A DNA stretch of 64,000 nt from Pseudomonadota bacterium (GTDB taxonomy: Bacteria > Pseudomonadota > Gammaproteobacteria > Eutrophobiales > Eutrophobiaceae). The stretch lies in NCBI GenBank assembly GCA_013112535.1, contig JABFGI010000006.1, positions 117,293 to 181,292 on the forward strand, written 5' to 3'. Below the pieces are notes generated by a model, which saw only the letters and a list, made by a program, of their open reading frames with translations, was not told where the DNA came from and made no database searches. This document shows, in pieces, positions 1 to 9,125 of this stretch; the first letter of the stretch is position 1; each line of letters opens with the position of its first letter. Position numbers and translations under genes: made by a program.

Positions 1-117
1 ATTTATTTATTAGCAAAATGGATAAAATAGCGCGTTTAAATTGGTTAATATGAACCAATATATTTGTCGAAAATAGTACTCTGATTTAGAGCCTTGCCTG
101 CTTATAATGCTGCGGCA

Positions 118-1611
118 ATGCAAGAAAAAGAACAAAGTCAGGAACACCTGCTTTTCCTCACCGGAAAACTCGCACAAAAACGTCTGCAAAACATCTTGCA
201 AGAGATGGCTCCGACGGAATTTACCTATGAAATTCGAAATATTGGTGTCAGTGTCGCTGCGCTGATGACGGCTCAAATGATTTCGCGTCGATTAACAGAA
301 TTGAATGGCATTGACAGGATTATTGTTCCGGGTCTATGTCGTGGAGATTTGTCATCAGCTTCGCAAGCGCTGGGTGTTGAATGCGTTAGAGGAACAATTG
401 ATCTAAAAGATTTACCTGCTTTTTTTGGTCGAGATTGTAAGCCTGTCGATTTAACGCAGCATAATGTCGAGATATTTGGTGAAATCGTAGATGCACCGAT
501 GGTTAGTATCGATGAGATTCTGCAACGAGCAGAAAAATATCGTCGGGATGGTGCTGATGTGATTGATATTGGATGTTTACCCGATACACCTTTTCCGCAT
601 TTAGAAGAGACGATAAACGCATTGCATGATTCTGGTTTTAAAGTCAGCATCGATTCCCTGGAAGAAGAAGATTTATTACGTGGAGGTAAAGCCGGTGCTG
701 ATTTCTTACTAAGTTTGAAAGAAAGTAGTTTATGGATTGCTGACGAAGTTGATTCGATACCTATATTAATCCCTGAGAATCATGGTGATATGGATTCTTT
801 GTATCGAAGCATTGAAGCCTTTGCTAAAAAGGGACGCCCTTTTTATGCCGATGCGATTCTTGATCCGATTCATTTTGGTTTTACTGAATCGGTGACTCGT
901 TATCATGAGTTACGTCAAAACTGTCCCGATCTAAAAATAATGATGGGGATAGGAAACCTTACCGAGTTAACTGAAGCGGATACAACCGGTATTAATGCCT
1001 TGTTATTTGGCATGATCTCGGAAATGGATATCAATGCTGTGTTGGCAACGGAAGTGAGTCCACATTGTCGTACTGCAATAAAAGAAGCTGATATGGCACG
1101 TCGGATTATGTTTGCGGCAAAAAAAGATGAAAGCTTGCCTAAAGGCCTGGATAGTTCGCTACTTGGAATGCATGCGAGAAAGCCTTTCCCATATAATAGC
1201 AATGAAATTGAAGAGTTTTATCAGAATGTAAAAGATCCAAGTTATCGTATTCAAGTGAGTGAAGAGGGTATTCACGTTTATAATCGAGATGGAATCAATA
1301 TCAGTGTTAATCCATTTGAGTTATTTCCGAGGCTTGAACTTTTACAAGATGATGCACCACATGCATTTTATATGGGAGTGGAATTATCCAAGGCACAGAT
1401 AGCCTGGCAATTAGGCAAGCCTTATATGCAAGATGAAGAATTGAGCTGGGGCGTCTGTGTAAATACGAAATCAGAAGAAGAAAAAGATCAGGATTCTCGC
1501 TCAGCGCATGCTATGAAAGAATTACGAAAAGAGTCAGTTGAAAATAGGGAAGAATATAAAGCAGAAGGGAGTACACTTAGAGCTAGCAGAGAGAACAAAA
1601 AGAAAAAATGA
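118..1611 (+). CDS. Dihydropteroate synthase-related protein (H4MPT-linked, DUF6513 type)
   Basis: This 497-residue protein resembles the dihydropteroate-synthase-related family that co-occurs with tetrahydromethanopterin (H4MPT) genes in archaea and methylotrophs. An N-terminal domain contains PGLCRGDL (about residues 71-78). A TIM-barrel-like pterin-binding section follows, with ADVIDIG (146-152) and KVSIDS (175-180). The tail of about 45 residues is charged and Lys/Glu-rich. An in-frame TGA at 82-84 limits the start to TTG at 94 or ATG at 118; I prefer ATG, though neither has a strong ribosome-binding site. The stop overlaps the next ATG (ATGA), so the two genes are probably translationally coupled. 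A pterin-condensing role in H4MPT synthesis is inferred from the family and the neighbours. It is not the folate enzyme FolP, which is much shorter. Confidence 0.8.
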   Translation: MQEKEQSQEHLLFLTGKLAQKRLQNILQEMAPTEFTYEIRNIGVSVAALMTAQMISRRLTELNGIDRIIVPGLCRGDLSSASQALGVECVRGTIDLKDLPAFFGRDCKPVDLTQHNVEIFGEIVDAPMVSIDEILQRAEKYRRDGADVIDIGCLPDTPFPHLEETINALHDSGFKVSIDSLEEEDLLRGGKAGADFLLSLKESSLWIADEVDSIPILIPENHGDMDSLYRSIEAFAKKGRPFYADAILDPIHFGFTESVTRYHELRQNCPDLKIMMGIGNLTELTEADTTGINALLFGMISEMDINAVLATEVSPHCRTAIKEADMARRIMFAAKKDESLPKGLDSSLLGMHARKPFPYNSNEIEEFYQNVKDPSYRIQVSEEGIHVYNRDGINISVNPFELFPRLELLQDDAPHAFYMGVELSKAQIAWQLGKPYMQDEELSWGVCVNTKSEEEKDQDSRSAHAMKELRKESVENREEYKAEGSTLRASRENKKKK

Positions 1612-2183
1612 TTCAGGAAATAATTGTTACAACACAGAATGAAGATGGCTCGACACATATTGCGCCGATGGGCATTCGAGAGGAAAATGGTTTGATTATG
1701 ATTGCACCGTTTAAACCTTCAGCGACATTGGAAAATATACAGAGAAATAAATCAGCCGTGGTTAATTGTATAGATGACGTTCGTATATTTGCCGGTTGTA
1801 TAACAGGACGTAAGGACTGGTCGTTAGTGCCAACCGAAAAAATAACCGGGCAAAGATTAACGGCTGCATTAAGTCATATAGAACTCGAATTAGATTCATT
1901 TGAAGATGATGGGCTACGACCGCAATGTTATTTTAAACCTGTTTTTGAAGTAACACATTTCGCATTTAAAGGGTTTAATAGAGCGCAATCAGCTGTGTTA
2001 GAAGCCGCTATACTTGTTAGTCGTTTGAGTATGTTATCAGAAGAAAAGATTAGTCAGGAGCTGGAATATTTAATGATAGCCATTGACAAAACTGCAGGCG
2101 AAAATGAAAAAATTGCATGGCAGTGGTTAATGGAAAAAATTGAAAATTATCGACAGCACAAAAAAGAGAGTGAAATAGCATGA
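1608..2183 (+). CDS. DUF447 family protein (flavin-reductase-like split barrel)
   Basis: This 191-residue protein matches the DUF447 family, a split-barrel, FMN-binding-like fold common in methanogens and in H4MPT-containing bacteria. The N-terminal half has the expected pattern THIAPMGIREE (about residues 16-26) and a PFKPSATLENI stretch. The C-terminal half is helical and charged. The start overlaps the preceding stop by four bases and its own stop overlaps the next start, so it is the middle gene of a coupled operon. Its biochemical role is not established. Association with H4MPT or methanofuran synthesis rests on gene neighbourhood. Confidence 0.8.
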   Translation: MIQEIIVTTQNEDGSTHIAPMGIREENGLIMIAPFKPSATLENIQRNKSAVVNCIDDVRIFAGCITGRKDWSLVPTEKITGQRLTAALSHIELELDSFEDDGLRPQCYFKPVFEVTHFAFKGFNRAQSAVLEAAILVSRLSMLSEEKISQELEYLMIAIDKTAGENEKIAWQWLMEKIENYRQHKKESEIA

Positions 2184-2905
2184 CCGGGATGTTAGCTAGT
2201 GTCAATTCTATTGCTGAAGCAAAAATTTTACTCGATGCCAATGTTGATATTATCGATATAAAAAATCCACATGAAGGTGCATTAGGTGCACTTGAAAATA
2301 ATGCAGTGAAAGAAATTGTAAATATAGTTAATAGTCAAATTCTTACCAGTGCAACTATCGGTGATATTGATTCAAACGACCCGGAACTTTCAAAATATAT
2401 TGTCGAAATGTTTAAGACGGGCGTTGATTATGTAAAGGTCGGATTGTTTGACAATACGCCATCAGATTATTTTGTTGAAACAATTAAAAATGCGGCGGAC
2501 AATAATATTAAATTAGTCATAGTAATTTTTGCAGAAAATTATCAAGGTGAGGATTCGATTGAGCCATTATTGCAAAGTGGAATAGCAGGCATAATGTTAG
2601 ATACAAAAGAAAAGAAGAGTAGAAATTTGTGTGCTGTTTTGAATGATAATGAGTTAAAGCAATTTATAAAAACAGTTAAAGAGTTTGATTTATTAACCGG
2701 GCTTGCCGGATCATTGAAGTTTGAAGATATTAGTTCACTTCTTAAATTGAATTCAGATTATCTTGGTTTTCGAGGAGCGCTTTGCTTGGAAAGCGACAGA
2801 ATAAAATCTATTAACGAAGAGCAGGTAAAGAAAATAAGAGAGGCAATACCATTTTCAGAACTTAATGACTTTCAAGAAGACCAATATAGAGAAGCAATTA
2901 TTTAA
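2180..2905 (+). CDS. mfnB: (5-formylfuran-3-yl)methyl phosphate synthase-like protein (MfnB family)
   Basis: MfnB condenses two glyceraldehyde-3-phosphate molecules to a furan phosphate, the first committed step of methanofuran synthesis. At 241 residues this is the usual family size (DUF556). Conserved lysine and aspartate positions of the TIM barrel are visible: D26 and K28 in DIIDIKNP, K86 in YVKVGLFD, and D141 and K143 in MLDTKEK. The family works through a lysine Schiff base, and K28 is the likely residue. The gene overlaps DUF447 by four bases. Methylotrophic bacteria carry this gene within H4MPT/methanofuran clusters, which supports C1 metabolism in this organism. Confidence 0.85.
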   Translation: MTGMLASVNSIAEAKILLDANVDIIDIKNPHEGALGALENNAVKEIVNIVNSQILTSATIGDIDSNDPELSKYIVEMFKTGVDYVKVGLFDNTPSDYFVETIKNAADNNIKLVIVIFAENYQGEDSIEPLLQSGIAGIMLDTKEKKSRNLCAVLNDNELKQFIKTVKEFDLLTGLAGSLKFEDISSLLKLNSDYLGFRGALCLESDRIKSINEEQVKKIREAIPFSELNDFQEDQYREAII

Positions 2906-2916
2906 GGTGATCAAAT

Positions 2917-3306
2917 ATGGCTCAATGGCGTAAAGCAGGAAAAGACGAAACCTATACAGAAGAAGAAATTGAAGCGCGACTTAAAGACGAATTACCCCAT
3001 TGGTATTACGAAGGTGGCTGGATTAGACGTAAATACAAAACCAGTGGCTGGAAAGCAACCTTAATGGTGGTCAATACAGTAGGGCATCTAGCCGAAGCAG
3101 GTTGGCATCATCCTGATCTAACCGTGTCATATGCTTTTGTTACAGTAAAATTAATGAATCATGCTGCAAAAGGCGTAACAGATAAAGATTTTGAATTAGC
3201 AAAAAAGATAGAAGAAGTTATTCAATGGCAACCGGCTATAGAAGAAAATAGTGCTTTGGATGGAACACCAGACGATCCACGATTCAAGTATATGAAATAC
3301 GATTAA
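2917..3306 (+). CDS. Pterin-4a-carbinolamine dehydratase-like protein
   Basis: A 129-residue protein of the PCD/DCoH fold. It has the signature GWHHPDL with H64-H65-P66 and a downstream NHAAKGVT (H82, G86), the expected pterin-binding histidines. The N-terminus is longer than in housekeeping PhhB, with a Trp-rich segment at residues 29-45. A clear ribosome-binding site, AAGGTGA at 2904-2910, precedes the ATG. It follows mfnB by 11 bases, so it is probably the fourth gene of the H4MPT operon and may act on a methanopterin intermediate instead of recycling tetrahydrobiopterin. No aromatic amino acid hydroxylase gene is nearby. Its 3' end overlaps the convergent moaC by four bases. Confidence 0.82.
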   Translation: MAQWRKAGKDETYTEEEIEARLKDELPHWYYEGGWIRRKYKTSGWKATLMVVNTVGHLAEAGWHHPDLTVSYAFVTVKLMNHAAKGVTDKDFELAKKIEEVIQWQPAIEENSALDGTPDDPRFKYMKYD

Positions 3307-3779
3307 TCTCTAGTCCATGTTCCTGATTTGCCACCTGATTTTTCTAATAATTTAATATCAGAAATCACCATGCCGCGGTCAACGGCTTTGCACATATCGT
3401 AAATAGTTAATAATGTTACTTGAACAGCGGTGAGTGCTTCCATTTCTACACCTGTTTTGCCATCAGTTTCTGCTCGACATTCGCAATAGACAGAGGAATT
3501 ACCTTCATTGATATTTAAATCAATATTAATGTGTGTCAGAGAAATAGGGTGACATAGGGGGACGAGTTCCGATGTTTTTTTTGCGCCCATAATTCCTGCG
3601 GTTCGAGCAATGCCTAGTACATCCCCTTTTTTATGACCGCCTTCTTTAATTAATGACAAGGTATCCATTTCCATACAGATAGAACCGCCAGCAACGGCAA
3701 CACGATGTGTTATCGACTTGTCGCCGACATCAACCATATGAACAGCGCCATCTTCGTTAAAATGCGTTAATTTAGACAT
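3303..3779 (-). CDS. moaC: Cyclic pyranopterin monophosphate synthase MoaC
   Basis: MoaC converts the MoaA product (3',8-cyclo-7,8-dihydro-GTP) to cyclic pyranopterin monophosphate in molybdenum cofactor synthesis. The protein is 158 residues, the usual length. The diagnostic motifs are present: [10 protein letters not shown] (about residues 76-85) and, in the C-terminal half, [20 protein letters not shown], containing the conserved Glu and Asp. The N-terminal [20 protein letters not shown] is also typical. The gene is divergent from moaD-moaE, with a short shared upstream region at 3780-3832, and convergent with the carbinolamine dehydratase gene. Confidence 0.95.
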   Translation of the reverse strand: MSKLTHFNEDGAVHMVDVGDKSITHRVAVAGGSICMEMDTLSLIKEGGHKKGDVLGIARTAGIMGAKKTSELVPLCHPISLTHINIDLNINEGNSSVYCECRAETDGKTGVEMEALTAVQVTLLTIYDMCKAVDRGMVISDIKLLEKSGGKSGTWTRD

Positions 3780-3832
3780 ACAATACTCATCTCTTTGATA
3801 TAATTCCTAATATTACTCAAATACAGGTTTTA

Positions 3833-4078
3833 GTGAAACACATGCAGGTATCCGTTAAGTATTTTGCCAGTTTACGTGAATTAATGGGTGAAGCCAGTTC
3901 AGTGATTGAAATTGAAGAGGGCACGCCTATTAGTCAATTATGGCAATTGATTATTGAAAACAAAAATATTGAATTTGAAAATGTCATGATGGCGGTCAAT
4001 ATGGAGTACGTAAAGTCAGAACATCAACTCAAGTCAGGAGATGAGGTGGCTTTTTTCCCACCGGTTACCGGAGGTTAA
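3833..4078 (+). CDS. moaD: Molybdopterin synthase sulfur carrier subunit MoaD
   Basis: The small ubiquitin-like subunit of molybdopterin synthase donates sulfur from a C-terminal thiocarboxylate. The protein ends in VTGG, the required Gly-Gly, and has the usual VKYFASLREL start of the fold. I chose GTG at 3833 because AGG at 3825-3827 sits five bases upstream. An ATG at 3842 would remove three residues and is a fair alternative. The last two glycine codons also form the GGAGG ribosome-binding site of moaE. Activation needs a MoeB-type adenylyltransferase, which is not encoded in this window. Confidence 0.93.
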   Translation: MKHMQVSVKYFASLRELMGEASSVIEIEEGTPISQLWQLIIENKNIEFENVMMAVNMEYVKSEHQLKSGDEVAFFPPVTGG

Positions 4079-4079
4079 A

Positions 4080-4517
4080 ATGTTAATTGAAATCCGAAAA
4101 AAACCTTTCAATGCTTATCAGGAAATTCAGGCTTACCTTGAAAACCTTGATCTGGCTGGCCAATATGGTGCCACAGCAAGTTTTGTAGGTTCTATGCGGG
4201 ATTTCAACGAAGATAAAAAAGTGACTTATATGACACTCGAACATTATCCCGGAATGACAGAAAAACACCTTGAGACGATTGCCAAAGAAGCAATTGAAAA
4301 ATGGCAGTTGCTCGATGTTTTAATATTGCATCGAGTCGGCAAAGTTAAGATAAGTGAAGATATTGTTCTGGTCGCAACATGGTCTGCACATCGCAAGGAG
4401 GCTTTTGAAAGTTGCCGTATGATTATGGAACAGCTTAAATCAGGTGCGCCATTCTGGAAAAAAGAAGAGACGAACTCAGGTTCACAATGGGTTGAGAAAA
4501 ACACGCCCGGCTATTAA
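4080..4517 (+). CDS. moaE: Molybdopterin synthase catalytic subunit MoaE
   Basis: MoaE is the large subunit of molybdopterin synthase and adds two sulfurs to cyclic pyranopterin monophosphate. This 145-residue protein shows GATASFVGSMRDFNED, LEHYPGM, RVGKVKISED and the C-terminal LKSGAPFWKKE with its active-site lysines. The start is the ATG at 4080, two bases after the moaD stop; GGAGGT at 4070-4075 is the ribosome-binding site. A longer open frame from 4041 exists but overlaps moaD and lacks such a site. Confidence 0.95.
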   Translation: MLIEIRKKPFNAYQEIQAYLENLDLAGQYGATASFVGSMRDFNEDKKVTYMTLEHYPGMTEKHLETIAKEAIEKWQLLDVLILHRVGKVKISEDIVLVATWSAHRKEAFESCRMIMEQLKSGAPFWKKEETNSGSQWVEKNTPGY

Positions 4518-4525
4518 TAATCACC

Positions 4526-5749
4526 ATGTCTTTAAATAAACACCCTGATTTTCTGATTATCGGGGCCGGCATAGTTGGTCTTACGATCGCACTTGAATTA
4601 AAAAAACAATTCACTGATTCGAGTATTACTATTATCGAGAAAGAAGAACGTCCTGGTGAGCATGCCAGTGGACGAAATAGTGGCGTACTTCATGCCGGTT
4701 TTTATTACACTGCGGATTCATTAAAAGCAAAACTTTGTCGTGACGGTAACTTAGCATGGCAAGAGTACTGTAAGGAGAGAGCATTAACAGTCAACCATTG
4801 TGGAAAATTAGTGGTTGCACGTAATGAAGTAGAGTTAAAGGGACTAGATGAATTATATAAACGCAGTCAGATTAATAGTGTTGAATTAAAAAAAATTACA
4901 GCAGAAGAGGCACTGGAAATCGAACCAAATGTATATACATTTGATCGTGCTTTATGGTCACCGACAACGGCAACAGTTAATCCTGTTGAAGTTATCGAGT
5001 CTGTCCTAAAAGATATTAAAGAAGCAGGAATAACGTTACTGAATAACACAACTTATTTAAGACGAGTTGGCGGTAAAATTATTACCAGTAATGGTGAGTT
5101 TGAATCAGCCTATGTTATTAACGCTGCTGGCTTGTATGCGGACAAGATAGCAAAAGATTATGGTTTTTCTAAAGACTATAAAATATTGCCATTTAAAGGC
5201 ATATATCTGTATGCGAATGATCAGAAAGAGGGCATGGGGCTAAAGTTGAAAACCAACATCTATCCCGTGCCTGATCTACGTAACCCTTTTCTGGGAGTTC
5301 ATTTTACAGTTACCGCAGAAAATAAAACAAAAATAGGACCGACTGCCATTCCGGCTTTCTGGCGTGAAAATTATGCCGGCTTTGAAAAATTTAACATGAA
5401 AGAAATGATCGATATTCTTGGTATCGATGCCAGTTTGTTATTAGCTAATAATTTTGGCTTCAGAAAACTGGCAATAAATGAAATGATGAAATATTCAAAA
5501 AGGAAACTGGTTCAACTTGCAGGCAGTTTAGTAAGAGAAATCAATCAGGATGGTTTTGTTCATTGGGGTAAACCCGGTATACGTGCGCAATTAATAAATA
5601 TTAAAACTAAAGAGCTGGAAATGGATTTTAAGTACGAAGGCGATGAGACATCGTTTCATGTACTAAACGCTGTTTCTCCAGCATTTACCTGTGCCATTCC
5701 ATTTAGTGAATATCTGGTAAAGAAGATTAAAGAAAAGATTAATAGTTAA
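4526..5749 (+). CDS. lhgO: L-2-hydroxyglutarate oxidase/dehydrogenase
   Basis: This FAD-dependent enzyme of the DAO family (407 residues) matches LhgO (formerly YgaF), which oxidises L-2-hydroxyglutarate to 2-oxoglutarate and in Escherichia coli passes electrons to the quinone pool. The N-terminal Rossmann motif is GAGIVGLT (about residues 12-19). HASGRNSGVLHAGFYY (about 46-61) is diagnostic for the LhgO group. NAAGLYAD near residue 200 and GKPGIRAQL near the C-terminus also fit. Its 3' end overlaps the convergent ParA-like gene by 11 bases. It lies eight bases after moaE, so it may be co-transcribed, although no functional link is evident. Confidence 0.9.
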   Translation: MSLNKHPDFLIIGAGIVGLTIALELKKQFTDSSITIIEKEERPGEHASGRNSGVLHAGFYYTADSLKAKLCRDGNLAWQEYCKERALTVNHCGKLVVARNEVELKGLDELYKRSQINSVELKKITAEEALEIEPNVYTFDRALWSPTTATVNPVEVIESVLKDIKEAGITLLNNTTYLRRVGGKIITSNGEFESAYVINAAGLYADKIAKDYGFSKDYKILPFKGIYLYANDQKEGMGLKLKTNIYPVPDLRNPFLGVHFTVTAENKTKIGPTAIPAFWRENYAGFEKFNMKEMIDILGIDASLLLANNFGFRKLAINEMMKYSKRKLVQLAGSLVREINQDGFVHWGKPGIRAQLINIKTKELEMDFKYEGDETSFHVLNAVSPAFTCAIPFSEYLVKKIKEKINS

Positions 5750-6485
5750 CTTGTTTGTTTTCATCCAATATAGGAGGTGGTAATTCTTTATGATCATAAA
5801 GTGTTAAACCATCTTCAACAAATTTAAGAATATCATCCCAATCACTGACATCCTGTTTCACTAGAGAAGGGGGATACATTTCGTGAATTCCAATACCCTG
5901 CTTGGCAGCATTAACGTAGTTTTGAGTATCCCTTAGCCTGCCAACAAATGGGAAATCAACTTGCTGCAAAAATTTATCCAGTTGATTTAAGATTTTTGTA
6001 TTCTTTTTAACCCTGTTAGCAATAACCGCAACTTTAACATCGAGTGATCTGATTTTTACATTAAGTAATAAATTAGCAATCAACTGTGTAGTTGCATGAA
6101 TATCAGCGTCAGAAGGAATAACGGGAATCAGGATATAATCGCTGTTAATAACAAAATCATTTAATTCCAAACCATGGATTCCAGCTGGCGTATCTATGAT
6201 CATGCGGTCAGTGCCGGCAGGCACACGCATTTGATAGCTTCGGGTCATTCCCGGATTTTGTTGTGTCGCGTTAATACCATGAATGGGTGAATATTCGTCA
6301 GATCGTTGTTTCAACCAACGAATAGCTGTGCCTTGTGGATCATAATCAATCAGGGTTGTACGCAAACTATTAGTAGCAAAAATACTGGCAATATTGGTTG
6401 CCAATATGGATTTCCCGCTACCACCCTTGGAATTAAGGACAGTAATACGTTTAACGTCATAGCCTGATTTACTAATAACTTGCAT
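5739..6485 (-). CDS. ParA/MinD-type P-loop ATPase (partitioning-like)
   Basis: A 248-residue member of the deviant-Walker-A ATPase family. KGGSGKS (about residues 20-26) carries the two lysines, and IDYDPQGTAIRWL (about 42-54) and MIIDTPAG (about 94-101) supply the other nucleotide-binding motifs. No ParB gene or recognisable partner follows. Orphan ParA proteins of this size position various cellular cargoes, such as chemotaxis arrays or protein complexes, so the cargo here is unknown. It is monocistronic and convergent with lhgO. The 179-base upstream region is AT-rich with no clear regulatory site. Confidence 0.8.
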   Translation of the reverse strand: MQVISKSGYDVKRITVLNSKGGSGKSILATNIASIFATNSLRTTLIDYDPQGTAIRWLKQRSDEYSPIHGINATQQNPGMTRSYQMRVPAGTDRMIIDTPAGIHGLELNDFVINSDYILIPVIPSDADIHATTQLIANLLLNVKIRSLDVKVAVIANRVKKNTKILNQLDKFLQQVDFPFVGRLRDTQNYVNAAKQGIGIHEMYPPSLVKQDVSDWDDILKFVEDGLTLYDHKELPPPILDENKQVNY

Positions 6486-6664
6486 AAGCTGTATGAAACA
6501 AATTAAATACTATATTAAGTTTCGTACTAAACTCATTGTTTTACAAGGAATATTTAATGTTTTTTAGTAAATTACATGAAGTATTATTTTTTTTGAGTCA
6601 TTGGTAGCTTTGGCTATTAGATAATTTCATTTATTAAATGCGTTTTGTCCTAAACAATACAGTG

Positions 6665-7150
6665 TCAGGCACTTTCATCTACTTCTGGCGCATCATCAAA
6701 GCTACCTTCAATTCTTGCCTCACACGTTTCAAAAGAGAGAAGTTCACTTTCCTCATAGTTCTCTAACTGATCATATACTGCTATGTGGTCACCAGTAGGC
6801 TCAATATCTACAGCCACGTTTGTACCATTTGCTCGTTCGTACGTAGTCTTATATTGCTTTAATGAGTTCAGGAGCACTTCCTGTTTTTGACGATCAACCT
6901 CTTTATTAAAAATAATTCGATAGGTTCGATGCTCACCAGGCGTTATTACTTTCCTAATCTCTGGCTTTAGGTCTTCTGAATCAGGGGTCGCTAATACTAT
7001 GTCTTGGAAATTTAATCCGTAAGCAAAGAAAGGAATATTTTCGATTCGATAAAGATTATTTCCAAGTGGTGTAGCCCATAGTGATTCCCCTCCAATTGCC
7101 CAATGATTAGGAAGGTCAATATGTACTTTTTCTAACTCTTCATCATTCAT
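6665..7150 (-). CDS. DUF4265 domain-containing protein
   Basis: A 161-residue cytoplasmic protein resembling DUF4265. The recognisable block is GESLWATPLGNNLYRIENIP (about residues 21-40) followed by GLNFQDIVLA. The remainder is acidic and ends SFDDAPEVDESA. The function of the family is unknown; members often occur near contact-dependent or polymorphic toxin loci, but no toxin is adjacent here. The stop codon lies inside a GTGTCAGGCAC sequence that recurs in variant form near the Rhs island, so the extreme C-terminus may have been reshaped by a small repeat insertion. Confidence 0.65.
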   Translation of the reverse strand: MNDEELEKVHIDLPNHWAIGGESLWATPLGNNLYRIENIPFFAYGLNFQDIVLATPDSEDLKPEIRKVITPGEHRTYRIIFNKEVDRQKQEVLLNSLKQYKTTYERANGTNVAVDIEPTGDHIAVYDQLENYEESELLSFETCEARIEGSFDDAPEVDESA

Positions 7151-7292
7151 TAATTTTATGAGCTGACTTATTGCAAGGCAGCTGTATATTGGCTGTTCAT
7201 TTTTCTGGGAAGTAAGTCTGAATGGCTACAGATAAGATATTAAAAGAAATATAGGTAGACATTAAAATTATGACTTATTCATCTATCAATAT

Positions 7293-8558
7293 TTAGACTA
7301 TGCCATGAAATAATTGTACATCCACCATTTCTCCCTCTTTCACACCTTCGTTTTCCATTGGCAAAACAATAAAACAATTTGCATCAGCCATGGATCGTAG
7401 TATCCCTGAACCTTGTTTGCCTGTTTTGCGAACGACCATACTGCCAGTTTCATCCTGTTCCAAAACACCACGTTGATATTCAACACGGCCAGGACGTTTT
7501 TTAAGGTTTGATACACATGGTGCTTTCATCGTGATTGGAGAATAAACGGTTTCTCCTAAAAGTCTTTTTAATGCAGGTTGAACGAATTGATAAAAAGTGA
7601 CCATGACCGATACAGGGTTACCTGGGAGACCAAAGAAAAGTGTGTTATTAATTTTACCAAAGGTGAGAGGGCGACCTGGCTTCATGGCAACTTTCCAAAA
7701 ATCGACTGTTCCCTGTTTTTCTAAAATTTCTTTGATGTAATCAGCATCGCCAACAGAAACACCTCCCGAGGTAATTATTACATCGGCTTCTTCCGCCGCT
7801 TCGATAAAAGCGCGATCTAGTAATTCCTTGTCATCTCTAACGACACCCATGTCAATAATTTCAACGCCTATACGAGCTAACATTCCAAATAAGGTATAGC
7901 GGTTACTGTCGTATATAGCACCATCATCAAGAACTTCTCCAACAGAACGTAATTCATCGCCGGTTGAAAAAAAAGCAACTTTTATATTTTTAAATACAGA
8001 AACTTTCGCCTGACCCAAAGATGCTAATAATCCGATTTCAGCCGGTGTTACACGCATTCCTTTTTCAAGAACAAGATCACCGATGGACAAATCTTCACCA
8101 GCTTGTCTTACATTGTCTCCGGGTTTCGTATCGTTACCTATATCGATATATTCACCCGCGACAATAGCTTGTTCCTGAATTACTACCGTGTCCGTTCCTT
8201 CTGGCATAATTGCGCCGGTCATAATACGGACACATTCGCCTTCATTGACCGTGTCCAGAAAATTTTTGCCGGCAAGACAAGTTCCGATTAGTTTTAGTTT
8301 TTTTATTTCGTGTGCAGGTATATCAGAGCCTTTAATCGCGTAACCATCCATTGCTGAATTTATTCCTGAGGGCACATTGATTTCAGACTTTATGTCACTG
8401 GCTATTACACGGCCTAATGATTCTCTTATAAATACGCTTTCAGTTTCATTGACAGGTGTAATGGCATTAAAAATATTCTCAAGCGCTTTGTCAGGTGTAA
8501 TAGAGTCTGGATCGTAGTCGTCTTTACAGCTAGCGGTTTTATGTATTGTTTCTGACAT
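7293..8558 (-). CDS. moeA: Molybdopterin molybdenumtransferase MoeA
   Basis: MoeA inserts molybdate into adenylylated molybdopterin. The protein is 421 residues. Visible blocks are INSAMDGYAIK (about residues 65-75), RIMTGAIMPEGTDTVV, the C-terminal-domain signature FSTGDEL, ITSGGVSVGDADYIK, and FGLPGNPVSVMVTFYQFV. It is the last gene of the operon moaA-fdhD-mobA-mobB-moeA, 24 bases after mobB. Confidence 0.95.
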   Translation of the reverse strand: MSETIHKTASCKDDYDPDSITPDKALENIFNAITPVNETESVFIRESLGRVIASDIKSEINVPSGINSAMDGYAIKGSDIPAHEIKKLKLIGTCLAGKNFLDTVNEGECVRIMTGAIMPEGTDTVVIQEQAIVAGEYIDIGNDTKPGDNVRQAGEDLSIGDLVLEKGMRVTPAEIGLLASLGQAKVSVFKNIKVAFFSTGDELRSVGEVLDDGAIYDSNRYTLFGMLARIGVEIIDMGVVRDDKELLDRAFIEAAEEADVIITSGGVSVGDADYIKEILEKQGTVDFWKVAMKPGRPLTFGKINNTLFFGLPGNPVSVMVTFYQFVQPALKRLLGETVYSPITMKAPCVSNLKKRPGRVEYQRGVLEQDETGSMVVRKTGKQGSGILRSMADANCFIVLPMENEGVKEGEMVDVQLFHGIV

Positions 8559-8582
8559 TAATGTATTCCCCTCAAGAATTTA

Positions 8583-9125
8583 TTAAGAACAAATTTTATC
8601 ATTGCAAAAAGTAGTAATAATAAATTCTGCAATTTCTTCATAGTTATTTAAATCGAGTAACGGCAATTTTGTCTCAGTGTCTATAGGTGCATCTGTTGCT
8701 ATTGCTATCACATTTTCATTATGTTTATAAATTAAATCTTTATTTAGTGAAGGCCGATGTAATTCAATTTTTGGTATGGCCTCCAGTCTAAAACCTTCTA
8801 CCATAATTAAATCCAGATTGTCTTGATCCATGTGAGAAATGGATTCTTCGAGACGTATACCCGGGCTTTCTTCCTCTCGTTCTACCATTAATGCCCAGCG
8901 ATATTTTGAATCAATTAATAACCGGCTGGCGCCAGCTTTTCTTATTTTATAACTGTCTTTGCCTTCTTGATCAATTTCGAAACCATGGTGTGCATGTTTT
9001 ATGACGCCGACTTCTATTCCTCGTTTTTTCAAAATAGGAATAATGTTTATTAACAGTGTCGTTTTTCCAGTGCCGCTGTACGCAGCAAATCCAAGTACTG
9101 GAATATTTGTCTTAATGTTTGTCAT
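8583..9125 (-). CDS. mobB: Molybdopterin-guanine dinucleotide biosynthesis adaptor MobB
   Basis: MobB is a GTP-binding P-loop protein that assists MobA in attaching GMP to molybdopterin. The P-loop AAYSGTGKTTLL is near residues 14-25, followed by VGVIKHAHHGFEID, KAGASRLLI and LIMVEGFRLEAIPKIELHR, all typical of the family. At 180 residues the length is normal. The start overlaps the mobA stop by four bases. Confidence 0.93.
   Translation of the reverse strand: MTNIKTNIPVLGFAAYSGTGKTTLLINIIPILKKRGIEVGVIKHAHHGFEIDQEGKDSYKIRKAGASRLLIDSKYRWALMVEREEESPGIRLEESISHMDQDNLDLIMVEGFRLEAIPKIELHRPSLNKDLIYKHNENVIAIATDAPIDTETKLPLLDLNNYEEIAEFIITTFCNDKICS

Noticed and set aside
40..59. ATTGGTT/AACCAAT inverted repeat upstream of the first gene as an operator
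   Set aside because: It is perfect but short (7 bp) and AT-rich, and only 93 bases of upstream sequence are available, so its significance cannot be judged.
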